64,000 bases of DNA from Clostridia bacterium (GTDB taxonomy: Bacteria; Bacillota; Clostridia; Oscillospirales; Acutalibacteraceae). The stretch lies in contig JAFXBF010000017.1 in assembly GCA_017516745.1 (NCBI GenBank), positions 1-64,000 on the forward strand. The letters run 5' to 3'. Under the pieces are notes generated by a model. It did not search any database. It saw only the letters and a list, made by a program, of their open reading frames with translations, and had not been told where the DNA came from. The translations under genes were made by a program, and so were the position numbers. Positions 44,299 through 52,526 of the stretch are shown here, piece after piece. Every line of letters begins with the position of its first letter. Within the stretch, counting starts at the first letter, position 1.

Positions 44299-44931
44299 TT
44301 ATCTGCAAAGTTCAACAGCGGCATCCGCAGCACTTGCGGCATCAGAAGTATAAACGTCAGCACCGATATTTTTGCAGAATTCCTCTGTAATCGGAGCACC
44401 GCCTATCATAATTTTAATCCTTTCACGGACTCCTGCAATTTCAGCTTGCTTTACAACCTCAGCCATTTCATCCATTGTTGTTGTGAGAAGTGCCGAACAG
44501 CAGATAACCTTGCAATCCTGCTCAATTGCTGTGTTCACAAAGGCTTCGGGTGCAACATCTGTGCCAAGGTCAATAACCTCAAGCCCCTTACCTTCCATCA
44601 TCATTTTAACAAGATTTTTACCGATATCGTGCATATCGCCACGAACGGTACCGAGGCATACCTTACCGACAGCCTGAACATTGCCTTCTGTAAGCAAAGG
44701 CTTGAGTATTGCAACACCTGCATTCATCGCCCTTGCCGCAACAAGTACCTCGGGCACGTAAACCTCGTTATTTTTAAAGCGCTCGCCTATTTCATTCATA
44801 CCGACAAGAAGACCGAGATTTAATATGTCTTCAGCAGGAAGACCGGAATCAACAGCTGACTGAACAAGCTCTTTTACCATTTTCATTTTGCCCGTGCGGA
44901 CGTTTTCTGATATTTCAAGATATATACTCAT
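44299..44931 (-). CDS. Corrinoid (B12-binding) methyl-carrier protein
   Basis: 210 residues in the MtaC/MtbC/MttC layout. An N-terminal helical cap (about 1-85) contains ILNLGLLVGMNEIGERF and EVLVAARAMNAGV. A Rossmann B12 domain follows with the base-off signature GDMHDIGKNLVKMMMEG (the His replaces the lower ligand), CSALLTTTM and MIGGAPITEEF. It shuttles a methyl group on cobalt between the two methyltransferases encoded on each side. GAGGAG precedes the ATG. Confidence 0.95.
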   Translation of the reverse strand: MSIYLEISENVRTGKMKMVKELVQSAVDSGLPAEDILNLGLLVGMNEIGERFKNNEVYVPEVLVAARAMNAGVAILKPLLTEGNVQAVGKVCLGTVRGDMHDIGKNLVKMMMEGKGLEVIDLGTDVAPEAFVNTAIEQDCKVICCSALLTTTMDEMAEVVKQAEIAGVRERIKIMIGGAPITEEFCKNIGADVYTSDAASAADAAVELCR

Positions 44932-44945
44932 AATTAGTACTCCTC

Positions 44946-46064
44946 TTAAATTCGAATCTTCTTTATTTCTTCGGCGTAATACTGCACAAGCTCAAATTTA
45001 GTGCCCGGCATCAATCTGTGGTCGGGACAGGGAATAAATCCACCCATCGAGGCAAGCCGCTTCATACGCTGAATTTCGGCGTCAACAGCCGCTTTATCCT
45101 TACGCAAAGCGGTTTTGTCCATACCGCCGACACCAAGCATTCCCTTGCCGAATTTGTTTCGTGCGACCTCAAATTGGTCTCCCCATACACCGATTTCAAT
45201 CGGGAACATTGTGTTGACACCGTTTTTAAACCACGTAGGCAACAGCTTTTCCGTAACACCGTCACAGTCAAGCGAAATAATATCTATTCCGTATTCGTGA
45301 CATAAATCATTGCGCTTTTTATAATGCTTTGCACAAAGCTCATCAAACTTTTCCGGTGATATCAACGGACCGTTTTTAAAACAGATATCCTCCCAATAAT
45401 GCGCAAAATCAAACCTTGCGCCCGTTTCAAGAATTTCTTTGACACATTTATACTGCATTTCGGCAAAGGTATCGACAATGTCGGCAAAAAGTTCTTCGTC
45501 TTCATCATACATAAGATAGCTCATACCTACAACCGAAGTCATATCACGGATGCTTCCCAATACACTTCCGAGGTGAAGACCTACAGGTCTGTCATAATCA
45601 CGGGTTTCGTTGAAATTTTTGAAATAATCGTAATTTACTCGTTCGGGTGAAAACTGCATTTTGGGCTTATAAAGATTTTCAAAAGCCTCTCTGTCCTTTA
45701 GAGTGTAATCGTCTTCGGACGGGATAGAAGCTATACCCGGTTTGATTCGTTCTATAACACCTGCACCGTTTAAAACTCTGCGTGACCCGTCGGGCAAGAT
45801 TTCGAGCTCTTTTTGTTCAAAGCAAGGATAAAGACCGTTGTTTGCTCCTTTTGTGTTGTTCCAGTTAAAATCCCAGCCGATTAATTCATCGAGCGCTTTG
45901 TCCATTTCGCCGCCGTCGCCTATACCGCCTGCAAAATCTTTCGGTATCTTACCCTGCTCAACCCATTCGGTAAGCAGTTCGCCCCAATAGCCGAAATGAA
46001 CGGCAGGCAAACGGTCAACATCTTTATAATGCAGTATATTCAGCGCTCTTTCACGGTTAGTCAT
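44946..46064 (-). CDS. UroD-family corrinoid methyltransferase (methyltransferase 1 candidate)
   Basis: 372 residues of the uroporphyrinogen-decarboxylase superfamily, beginning MTNRERALNILHYKDVDRLP, the opening common in methyltransferase members. In place of the His-x-Cys of MtaA it has SLDCDGVTEKLL, and later FIPCPDHRLMPGT, giving candidate metal ligands Asp/Cys and Cys/Asp/His. This fits substrate-specific methyltransferases such as O-demethylase component I rather than the heme-pathway decarboxylase. The substrate is unknown. It is directly upstream of the corrinoid protein (14-base gap). Confidence 0.8.
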   Translation of the reverse strand: MTNRERALNILHYKDVDRLPAVHFGYWGELLTEWVEQGKIPKDFAGGIGDGGEMDKALDELIGWDFNWNNTKGANNGLYPCFEQKELEILPDGSRRVLNGAGVIERIKPGIASIPSEDDYTLKDREAFENLYKPKMQFSPERVNYDYFKNFNETRDYDRPVGLHLGSVLGSIRDMTSVVGMSYLMYDEDEELFADIVDTFAEMQYKCVKEILETGARFDFAHYWEDICFKNGPLISPEKFDELCAKHYKKRNDLCHEYGIDIISLDCDGVTEKLLPTWFKNGVNTMFPIEIGVWGDQFEVARNKFGKGMLGVGGMDKTALRKDKAAVDAEIQRMKRLASMGGFIPCPDHRLMPGTKFELVQYYAEEIKKIRI

Positions 46065-46070
46065 AACATA

Positions 46071-46958
46071 TCACCCGTTTTGCTCGGTTTCTTTCTTGCA
46101 GGAATAATAAATTGACTCCAGCTTTTCGTTTGTGGCAGTTCTGTCAATAATCGCCTTAACAAGGCTGTCAAGCTCCGTGCCTTCGGAATAATCGGCAGGA
46201 GCAAAATATCTGATTCGTCTGTCACGCATCATTCTGTAAACCTTGGTTTTATTCCTGGTTTGTGCATCATACACACCTATTGAATGTCCACCGTAGGAAC
46301 TGACAAGCTTCATACAGGGTATATCCGTATCGCTGTCACCGATATAAACCATATTGCGGAATGGGACACGGATTTCCTCGGCAGGAAAATAATCGTTTAC
46401 ACGGGGGTCGTTTACATCAAGCACACCCTTCTGTATTCTGAAAAGGAACTGTGTCTTGTTGGTATAATTTACAACCTGCGCAGGCCACTTCGCAACACCA
46501 CGCTCATTGTACCAGAAAGAACTGGCATAAATCTTTTTAAAAGCGCCGTTTTTTGCCATTTCGGTGCCTTCAATCATTTCTTTAAGTCCGGAAGAAATTA
46601 TGTAATGTTCAACAATTACACCTTTTTCAAGGCCGTATTGACGGATTCTTTCAAACCATTCATTGACGCCGGGAAACAGCTTAACATTAGCGCCGTATTC
46701 GCCAAGTGTTTCCCGTTTGAGCACGAGATTGCCTTCTGCTTCTTGTACCATCTTGTGCATATACGCAAGGTTCTGGTCCATATCATTTTTTCTTGCGAGC
46801 TCATTGGATTCTTTCCAGAAATCCTCAACATTATAGCCGACAGACTGAATGTACCCTTGCGCCTGCATATCGTCAGGCGTGAGGGTTTTATCAAAATCGT
46901 AGCAGACAGCAAGTACGGGCATTGCTTCCTTACCGAATTTTATATATGTGTTATCCAT
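46071..46958 (-). CDS. HAD-superfamily hydrolase
   Basis: 295 residues with HAD motif I CYDFDKTLTPDD (nucleophile and acid/base Asp), motif II in YIISSGLKEM and motif IV VYIGDSDTDIPCM. The large helical insertion between motifs I and II resembles phosphoserine-phosphatase-type (HAD-IB) enzymes. The phosphorylated substrate is unknown. Its place between the SGNH hydrolase and the methyltransferase suggests dephosphorylation of an intermediate in the same pathway. It ends 6 bases before the methyltransferase start. Confidence 0.82.
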   Translation of the reverse strand: MDNTYIKFGKEAMPVLAVCYDFDKTLTPDDMQAQGYIQSVGYNVEDFWKESNELARKNDMDQNLAYMHKMVQEAEGNLVLKRETLGEYGANVKLFPGVNEWFERIRQYGLEKGVIVEHYIISSGLKEMIEGTEMAKNGAFKKIYASSFWYNERGVAKWPAQVVNYTNKTQFLFRIQKGVLDVNDPRVNDYFPAEEIRVPFRNMVYIGDSDTDIPCMKLVSSYGGHSIGVYDAQTRNKTKVYRMMRDRRIRYFAPADYSEGTELDSLVKAIIDRTATNEKLESIYYSCKKETEQNG

Positions 46959-46964
46959 ACGCTT

Positions 46965-47624
46965 TTACCTTGCGTTAAGTCTCGGCTCAACACATTCCTT
47001 CCATCGTCTGGCGATAAGCTGATGTCCGCCGGTTGTGGGGTGAACACCGTCCCACAGGAGTTTAAAAATATCCGTCTTTTTTGCATATTCATCAAAAATA
47101 TCCTGAAGAGGTACAAAAACAGCATTATATTCTTCTGCAACTTCTTTTGTCGCAGCAGCAAAAGAAGCAATATTCGCTTTAGCGTATTTATCCCATTCAG
47201 CGTTATCCTTTGAAGTACCGAAAAACGGCTCCATAATAACTATCAGTACATCGGGATTCACTTCAATTGCTTCATCAAGCATCAAACGGTATATCTTTTT
47301 AAAACGCTCTGTATCTGAACCGCAGCCGCATTCAAAATTTCCGTAAATATCATTAACTCCGACAAGTATACTCAACACATTCGGCTTAAGATTAATACAA
47401 TCCTCTTTCCATCTGCCGTAAAGATTGGCAATTCTGTTGCCGCTGATGCCTCTGTTGATAACTTCAAAATCCACATCCAAATTATCCGCATGCATTTCTG
47501 AAGCTAAAATATACTGATACCCGTGACCGTGAATATGGTTGAGGTCATCGTTTCTGCCACGATTGCCGTCGGTTATAGAGTCGCCCTGAAAAAGTATAAC
47601 ATCATTGTTTTTAAGTCTGAACAT
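46965..47624 (-). CDS. SGNH/GDSL-family hydrolase (putative esterase)
   Basis: 219 residues with all four SGNH blocks: FQGDSITDG (nucleophilic Ser), RGISGNRIANL (Gly), VGVNDIYGN (Asn) and WDGVHPTTGGH (Asp/His). There is no signal peptide, so it is cytoplasmic. Relatives remove acetyl or other acyl groups from sugars and aromatic esters. It lies second in the corrinoid operon, behind the transporter, and could free the methylated substrate from an ester after import. Confidence 0.87.
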   Translation of the reverse strand: MFRLKNNDVILFQGDSITDGNRGRNDDLNHIHGHGYQYILASEMHADNLDVDFEVINRGISGNRIANLYGRWKEDCINLKPNVLSILVGVNDIYGNFECGCGSDTERFKKIYRLMLDEAIEVNPDVLIVIMEPFFGTSKDNAEWDKYAKANIASFAAATKEVAEEYNAVFVPLQDIFDEYAKKTDIFKLLWDGVHPTTGGHQLIARRWKECVEPRLNAR

Positions 47625-47641
47625 ATAATCACCTATGTAAA

Positions 47642-49084
47642 TTATTTAACTGCAAAAGCTCTTGATTTTGTCAAATCGCCGTACATAACCTCAAGCTTTG
47701 ATTTATTGAGCGGATAAAGCATAAACAGTACAAAAACTAAAGTATAAACAATAGCGGGAATTACGGTGCAGACAAAGAGTATGCCTTCGCCGACACCTTC
47801 AACATAGCCTGCCGAGCCGTGAACAGCACCGTCGTAGCCTGCTACGGAAGAGAGCAGCTTCATACCGCCGACATCGGCAAGTGTCTGACCGAGTTTACGG
47901 CAGAAGGTATATACGGCGTAAACGGCACTTTCGCTGCGGATACCTGTTTTGTATTCCTGATAATCAATAACATCCGTTATAACAGCCCAGTTTGTAATGC
48001 TGACAAAAGAATATCCGAAGCCGATAATAAACAGGAATATCATAAACACAACCGAAGCGTTACCAAGTCTGTCGCAATGGGGAACAATAACAAACATAAG
48101 TATTGAAGCTATTGCAGAAAGAAGAGTACCGATTGTGCAAAGCTCCTTTTTACCGTATTTCTTGACAAGCTTAGGTGTAAACAGAATCATAACCGCCATG
48201 GGCAGATATGTTGCAACAGTACCGATAATTGACAAATCGGTATTTTCAAAGTAATTTTTGTAAAGATACTGGTTGAGTGAGTTGAATTGAAGCTGACCGC
48301 TTATAAGTATTCCCGAAAGTGCGGCAATAACAAAGGGCTTGCTCTTGAGCATACCGAGATATGTCTGCTTGACATCAACCTTGGGCTCTGCTTCGGAAGC
48401 AACTCTCTCCTTTGTCGTTGCAAAACAAAGGAAATAGAAAATAATGGAAAGCACACCCATTATTATACCGAATTTCATCATACCGCCTGCATCGGCTGCT
48501 TTTATGGGATTACCCTGAGAGTTTGTGCCGACAACGGTATAAATAATCATCGGGCCGATAAGCAGCGGTATCGCTCCGCCGAGACCTGCACCGACCGAAC
48601 GGAAGGTGGAAAGAAGCGTTCTGCCCTCGGGGTCGTCGGTAATAACGGAGGCAAGAGAGCCGTAAGGAATATTCATACCGGTATACATCATACCGAAACC
48701 GATATATGAAGCATACATAAGCGCAAGCACAACAGCTTCGTTTGTCGTGAAATCTCTGAAATTGACAAAGCAAAGTATTGAAGTTATGCCGAGAGGTATG
48801 GCACACCACTTTAAATAGGGTCTGAACTTGCCGTCTTTACCCGGTCTGCGCTTGGCAACAATTGTACCCCACAATGGATCGTTAATTGCATCCCACAGCC
48901 TTGAAATGAGAAGCAGAGTTGTAATTTTGCTCTCTGCAACCTTGAGAACATCGGTATAAAAAACTTTAAGATAAGATGAAACATAAGTAAGGACAAACAA
49001 ATTGGCAGCATCGCCGAGACCGTAGCCGAATGAGTCCTTCATACCGATTTTGTTAGGGTGTTGAAAAGTACGCTGTTTTTCCAA
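47642..49084 (-). CDS. GPH-family (MelB-type) transporter
   Basis: A 480-residue, 12-helix symporter of the glycoside-pentoside-hexuronide group. The loop between helices 2 and 3 reads DPLWGTIVAKRRPGKDGKFR, a divergent form of the usual DxxxGxxxDRT motif; WAVITDVIDYQEYKTGIRSE is the conserved later loop. The start is TTG with GGAGG seven bases before it. It is the first gene of the corrinoid operon, behind its own promoter, so it is the likely importer of the methylated substrate, perhaps a glycoside. Confidence 0.86.
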   Translation of the reverse strand: MEKQRTFQHPNKIGMKDSFGYGLGDAANLFVLTYVSSYLKVFYTDVLKVAESKITTLLLISRLWDAINDPLWGTIVAKRRPGKDGKFRPYLKWCAIPLGITSILCFVNFRDFTTNEAVVLALMYASYIGFGMMYTGMNIPYGSLASVITDDPEGRTLLSTFRSVGAGLGGAIPLLIGPMIIYTVVGTNSQGNPIKAADAGGMMKFGIIMGVLSIIFYFLCFATTKERVASEAEPKVDVKQTYLGMLKSKPFVIAALSGILISGQLQFNSLNQYLYKNYFENTDLSIIGTVATYLPMAVMILFTPKLVKKYGKKELCTIGTLLSAIASILMFVIVPHCDRLGNASVVFMIFLFIIGFGYSFVSITNWAVITDVIDYQEYKTGIRSESAVYAVYTFCRKLGQTLADVGGMKLLSSVAGYDGAVHGSAGYVEGVGEGILFVCTVIPAIVYTLVFVLFMLYPLNKSKLEVMYGDLTKSRAFAVK

Positions 49085-49112
49085 AATAATACCTCCTCTT
49101 TCCTTTTTTTAC

Positions 49113-49141
49113 AGCATAACATTAAAGAAAGTAAATTTCAA
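49113..49141 (-). promoter_or_regulatory. Promoter of the corrinoid methyltransferase operon
   Basis: On the minus strand TTGAAA (49136-49141), 17-base spacer, TATGCT (49113-49118), about 28 bases before the TTG start. It is the only good promoter seen for the seven-gene operon. Confidence 0.7.
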
Positions 49142-49142
49142 T

Positions 49143-49162
49143 AATTGTAACAAAATTGTAAC
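49143..49162 (-). repeat. Tandem 9-bp repeat just upstream of the operon promoter
   Basis: GTTACAATT occurs twice on the minus strand, separated by TT, an 11-bp period or about one helical turn. It ends one base before the -35 box. Position and phasing fit a binding site for an activator; no regulator gene lies in the operon. Confidence 0.6.
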
Positions 49163-49177
49163 CATTTTATAGCAAAG

Positions 49178-49203
49178 AAAGCCCTTGCATTACGCAAAGG
49201 CTT
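49178..49203. terminator. Hairpin, second terminator of the spoVM operon
   Basis: The stem AAAGCCCTTGC / GCAAAGGCTTT has one internal mismatch and a 5-base loop. The T-run is best on the plus strand; on the minus strand it acts as backup behind the hairpin at 49225-49247. Confidence 0.6.
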
Positions 49204-49224
49204 TTTTATTAATACTATAAGAAA

Positions 49225-49247
49225 ACCGCCATCACGGCGATGGCGGT
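49225..49247 (-). terminator. Intrinsic terminator after spoVM
   Basis: A 9-bp perfect stem (ACCGCCATC / GATGGCGGT) with a 5-base loop is followed on the minus strand by TTTTCTTAT, ten bases after the spoVM stop. Confidence 0.85.
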
Positions 49248-49256
49248 AACTTAACG

Positions 49257-49343
49257 CTAAACCGATTCGATTTTCTTAATGCCGAACAACATTCTCAATA
49301 CACCCTGCAAAGCCTTGGGACTGCGTAACACTACAATTTTCAT
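49257..49343 (-). CDS. spoVM: Stage V sporulation protein SpoVM-like peptide (28 aa)
   Basis: A 28-codon frame reading MKIVVLRSPKALQGVLRMLF and ending GIKKIESV. SpoVM of B. subtilis (26 aa) is an amphipathic helix that marks the convex forespore membrane and anchors SpoIVA for coat assembly. Shared features are MK at the start, Pro9-Lys10 (Pro9 is needed for curvature sensing), Leu12, Gly14, Arg17 and Gly21. AAAGGGG lies 9 bases upstream and a terminator follows. In B. subtilis spoVM also lies downstream of prpC-prkC-rsgA (there with rpe and thiN between), so sequence and gene order agree. Confidence 0.85.
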   Translation of the reverse strand: MKIVVLRSPKALQGVLRMLFGIKKIESV

Positions 49344-49403
49344 TATGTATTTCCCCTTTCTGTCATATTTTATGAAAGAAAGGAAAAAAGGGTTACATAA
49401 ATA

Positions 49404-50291
49404 CTACTTTAGTTCCCAGTCTTTGATGTCCTTAACCTCGTTGTACATTGCGACATAGCTTTCATGGCGTGATTTCATAACCTCGCCGTTTTCGATTGCT
49501 TCACAGATTTTACAGCCCTTATCCGCAACGTGAGTACAGGTTGAAAACCTGCAAAGCCCGAGGTAAGGCAAAAACTCTTTGAAGCAGAACGGCAGGTTTT
49601 CTTTTCTTATCATTAGCTTTGTGTCCATCATATCTATTGCGGCAAAGCCGGGAGTATCGGCAATATAACCTCCGCCAACCTTAAACAGCTCAACCTGACG
49701 GGTTGTGTGGCGTCCCCTGCCCAGCTTTTCACTTATCTCGCCTGTTTCAAGTGCAAGCTCGGGAATAAGAGCGTTTAAAAGCGTGGACTTGCCAACACCC
49801 GAATTTCCCGAAAATACACATATGTTGCCGTTGATAGCCTTACGGATTTCGTCAAGACCCGTACCGTTTGCAGAAGAAACAGTATATGTTTCAAAGCCCG
49901 ATTTTCTGTAAATATCGGCAAGACCCTCGTCGGATTTTAAATCTTCTTTTGTAAATACAATTGCACACTCAATTCCCTTGTCCTGTGCAATGGCTGTCAT
50001 TTTATCAATAACAAGCGTGCTTGGTACAGGGTCGCAGGTGGAAGCAAGAACAAAGAGCTTGTCAATATTCGCAACGGGCGGACGGATGAGAAAGTTCTTG
50101 CGTTCAAGAATTTCATCAAGCGAGCAATAGCCCTCGTTATTAACCGTAATGCGCACGTTGTCACCGGCAAGCGGTGTTAACCCTTTACGGCGGTGAATAC
50201 CCTTTGCCTTACATTCGTATATTGTGCCGGCGGCCTCTACATAGTAGAAGCCGCCAATTCCTTTAATTAAAACGCCGTTCAAAGAACTCAT
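49404..50291 (-). CDS. rsgA: Ribosome small subunit-dependent GTPase A
   Basis: RsgA checks late 30S subunit maturation. The 295 residues contain an N-terminal OB fold, a circularly permuted GTPase with FTKEDL (G4), SGNSGVGKSTLLNAL (G1) and ADTPGFAAID (G3), and a C-terminal zinc knuckle CRFSTCTHVADKGCKIC. It overlaps the end of prkC by 4 bases. PrkC is known to phosphorylate this GTPase in Bacillus, consistent with the coupling. Confidence 0.96.
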   Translation of the reverse strand: MSSLNGVLIKGIGGFYYVEAAGTIYECKAKGIHRRKGLTPLAGDNVRITVNNEGYCSLDEILERKNFLIRPPVANIDKLFVLASTCDPVPSTLVIDKMTAIAQDKGIECAIVFTKEDLKSDEGLADIYRKSGFETYTVSSANGTGLDEIRKAINGNICVFSGNSGVGKSTLLNALIPELALETGEISEKLGRGRHTTRQVELFKVGGGYIADTPGFAAIDMMDTKLMIRKENLPFCFKEFLPYLGLCRFSTCTHVADKGCKICEAIENGEVMKSRHESYVAMYNEVKDIKDWELK

Positions 50292-52513
50292 CCGAGTACT
50301 CCCTTGCCGATAACAATTACTATAGCTGTTGATGTTGAATACTGCTTATATCTGTTAAGACCGTTAAGCTCGGGCTTCTGATTGATTACCTTGCCGACCT
50401 TTGAATTGTCGAGTGTGGTCTGTGTTTCAACCGTAATATTGTAGAAGCCCTGGTTATTGAGTGCCTTTTCGGCTGCTTCTCGTGTTTTGCCCTCAACATT
50501 CGGGATAATACTCATAGCGCCGTAATAGAAAGAATCGTAATAAACATCGTCAATTGTCTTTTCGTCGGAAACAGCAATCGGGTCAGCGGTAAAGTTGATT
50601 TTACAACTGTAGATGACAGAGCCGTCAATTTTAACGATAAGAGTATCATCCTTACCCGAACCGCTTACGCAGAAGGAATAGGTGCTGCTGTTGAGAAGCA
50701 CCTCTGCACCTGCATCATCAACCGCAACATTGTTTAGGTAAACCTTAAGCGTACCTGCGTTGCCGTTTTTATAAGGCAGACGTACGGTCATATCAACGGA
50801 TTTTGTGGGTGCTTTACCCGAGCTTACCTTGATATCAACCTTTTCACCCTCGTGGATGGGGTCACCGGCTAAAGGTGTCTGTTCAATAACGGTGCCTTCG
50901 GGCTGTGTGCTGTCTTCAATAGTAACCTCACCGAATTCGAGGTTTACGGATTTGAGAAGATCAAGCGCAATCTCCTGAGAGTAACCGACTATTTCGGGAG
51001 TTTCAATAGCATCTGCATCGGTGTGTGAAGAAACGTAAATGACAACTGTTGAACCGATTGCGGCCTCATCGCCGTGCTCGGGTGAGGTGTTGATAACAAC
51101 GCCTTCTTCAATACTGGTGTCATATACCATTTCGTACGATGTTACAAAGCCTGCTGCCTCAAGTGTCTGCTTTGCAACGAGATAGGACTGACCGTAAACA
51201 TCGGTAACAAGAGCAGTCTTATTGGTGTTGACAGTCAGAAGAATTACATCATCCTCATCAATCTTTTCGCCTTTTTCGGGGCTCTGTTTGATAACCGAAC
51301 CTACTTCATACTCTGCACTGTATTCATATTCGATTTCAATGTTGTAGTCCTTATATTTTGAGCTGTCTTTAATTTCAGTTTCGTAAATCATGCCGATAAA
51401 CTGCGGTACTTTAATTTCGGAGGACTTGAAAACATCAGTAAAGAAGAACAGCACGGCAAGAATAACAACAAGTACTGCACCGAGACCTGCAACTGCACCC
51501 GTAAGAATGGGAATGAGCTTGCTGTTGGACTGTGCCTGCTCATCGTCAATTTCTTCGATGATTTCATCATTATCGGTGTTTGTTTCGGCCTCATTAACAA
51601 CGGGAGTTTTGTTTGCTATCTTTTTGCGGTCAATAAACTTTGTGGGCTCATTATCAACAAAATACGAATAATCAAACTTGATATCGGGATTACGCTTGTA
51701 TTCGTCAATATCCAAAAGCATCTGTGCTGCAGACTGATAGCGTGCGGAAGGCTCTTTCTGCATTGCGTGCATTGTAATCTGCTCAAGGCCGACGGGCACT
51801 GCGGAATTTCTTTCACGGGGGCTGTCGGGCTCATTCTGCAATTGCATAAGAGCAACTGAAACAGCACTGTCAGACTGGAAAGGAAGCGTACCCGTGAGCA
51901 TTTCATACATAACCACACCGACGGAATATATATCCGCCTTGGCATCCGTGAAATCGCCCTTTGCCTGCTCCGGGCTGATATAGTGAACGGAGCCGATAGC
52001 ACTGTCGGACATTGTTCTCGTGTCACTGCGGTTAAAGCTGGCAATGCCGAAATCGGTTACCTTGATACTGCCGTTTTGCAGAAGCATAATGTTCTGCGGT
52101 TTTACATCACGGTGAACAATGCCTTTATCATGAGCATGCTGAAGCGCACGGAGAATCTGTGTAACGAACAGCACAGCTTCTCTGGGCTGAATTACACCCT
52201 GCTGCTGGATATACTCTTTAAGAGTAATACCCTCAATGTATTCCATTACGATATACTGCAGACGGTCGCCGAAGCTGACATCGTAAACCTTGACGATGTT
52301 GGGGTGAGAAAGCACCGCAATATACTTGGATTCATTCTTGAATCTTCTGCGGAATTCTTCGTTTGAAATATATTCTTCCTTAAGAATTTTTACCGCAACA
52401 ATTCTGTCGTCAATATTATCATAGGCTTTATAAACAACGGCCATTCCGCCTACGCCTATAATTTCATGTATTTCATATCTGCCGTCTATACGCTTACCAA
52501 CGTAATTTTCCAT
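50288..52513 (-). CDS. prkC: PASTA-domain Ser/Thr protein kinase
   Basis: A membrane kinase that senses wall fragments and controls growth, and in Bacillus spore germination. The 741 residues hold a kinase domain (about 10-275) with GVGGMAVVYKA (P-loop), VHRDVKPQNIML (catalytic loop), VTDFGIASF and GSVHYISPEQAKG. An acidic linker, one membrane helix (about 336-358) and three or four PASTA repeats follow, for example VPQFIGMIYE, TDVYGQSYLVAKQTLEAAGF and TPEIVGYSQEIALDLL, with a final PASTA after a beta-rich insert. It is preceded by its phosphatase prpC and followed by rsgA. Confidence 0.96.
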   Translation of the reverse strand: MENYVGKRIDGRYEIHEIIGVGGMAVVYKAYDNIDDRIVAVKILKEEYISNEEFRRRFKNESKYIAVLSHPNIVKVYDVSFGDRLQYIVMEYIEGITLKEYIQQQGVIQPREAVLFVTQILRALQHAHDKGIVHRDVKPQNIMLLQNGSIKVTDFGIASFNRSDTRTMSDSAIGSVHYISPEQAKGDFTDAKADIYSVGVVMYEMLTGTLPFQSDSAVSVALMQLQNEPDSPRERNSAVPVGLEQITMHAMQKEPSARYQSAAQMLLDIDEYKRNPDIKFDYSYFVDNEPTKFIDRKKIANKTPVVNEAETNTDNDEIIEEIDDEQAQSNSKLIPILTGAVAGLGAVLVVILAVLFFFTDVFKSSEIKVPQFIGMIYETEIKDSSKYKDYNIEIEYEYSAEYEVGSVIKQSPEKGEKIDEDDVILLTVNTNKTALVTDVYGQSYLVAKQTLEAAGFVTSYEMVYDTSIEEGVVINTSPEHGDEAAIGSTVVIYVSSHTDADAIETPEIVGYSQEIALDLLKSVNLEFGEVTIEDSTQPEGTVIEQTPLAGDPIHEGEKVDIKVSSGKAPTKSVDMTVRLPYKNGNAGTLKVYLNNVAVDDAGAEVLLNSSTYSFCVSGSGKDDTLIVKIDGSVIYSCKINFTADPIAVSDEKTIDDVYYDSFYYGAMSIIPNVEGKTREAAEKALNNQGFYNITVETQTTLDNSKVGKVINQKPELNGLNRYKQYSTSTAIVIVIGKGVLG

Positions 52514-52526
52514 TATTTACGCCTCC

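Noticed and set aside
44286-44399. 38-codon extension of the MtaA-like protein
   Set aside because: It lies inside the end of the corrinoid-protein gene, and the ribosome site favours 44285.
46284-47213. 309-codon plus-strand frame
   Set aside because: It lies antisense to the HAD and SGNH hydrolase genes, both of which have full catalytic motifs; its own translation shows no domain and low-complexity composition.
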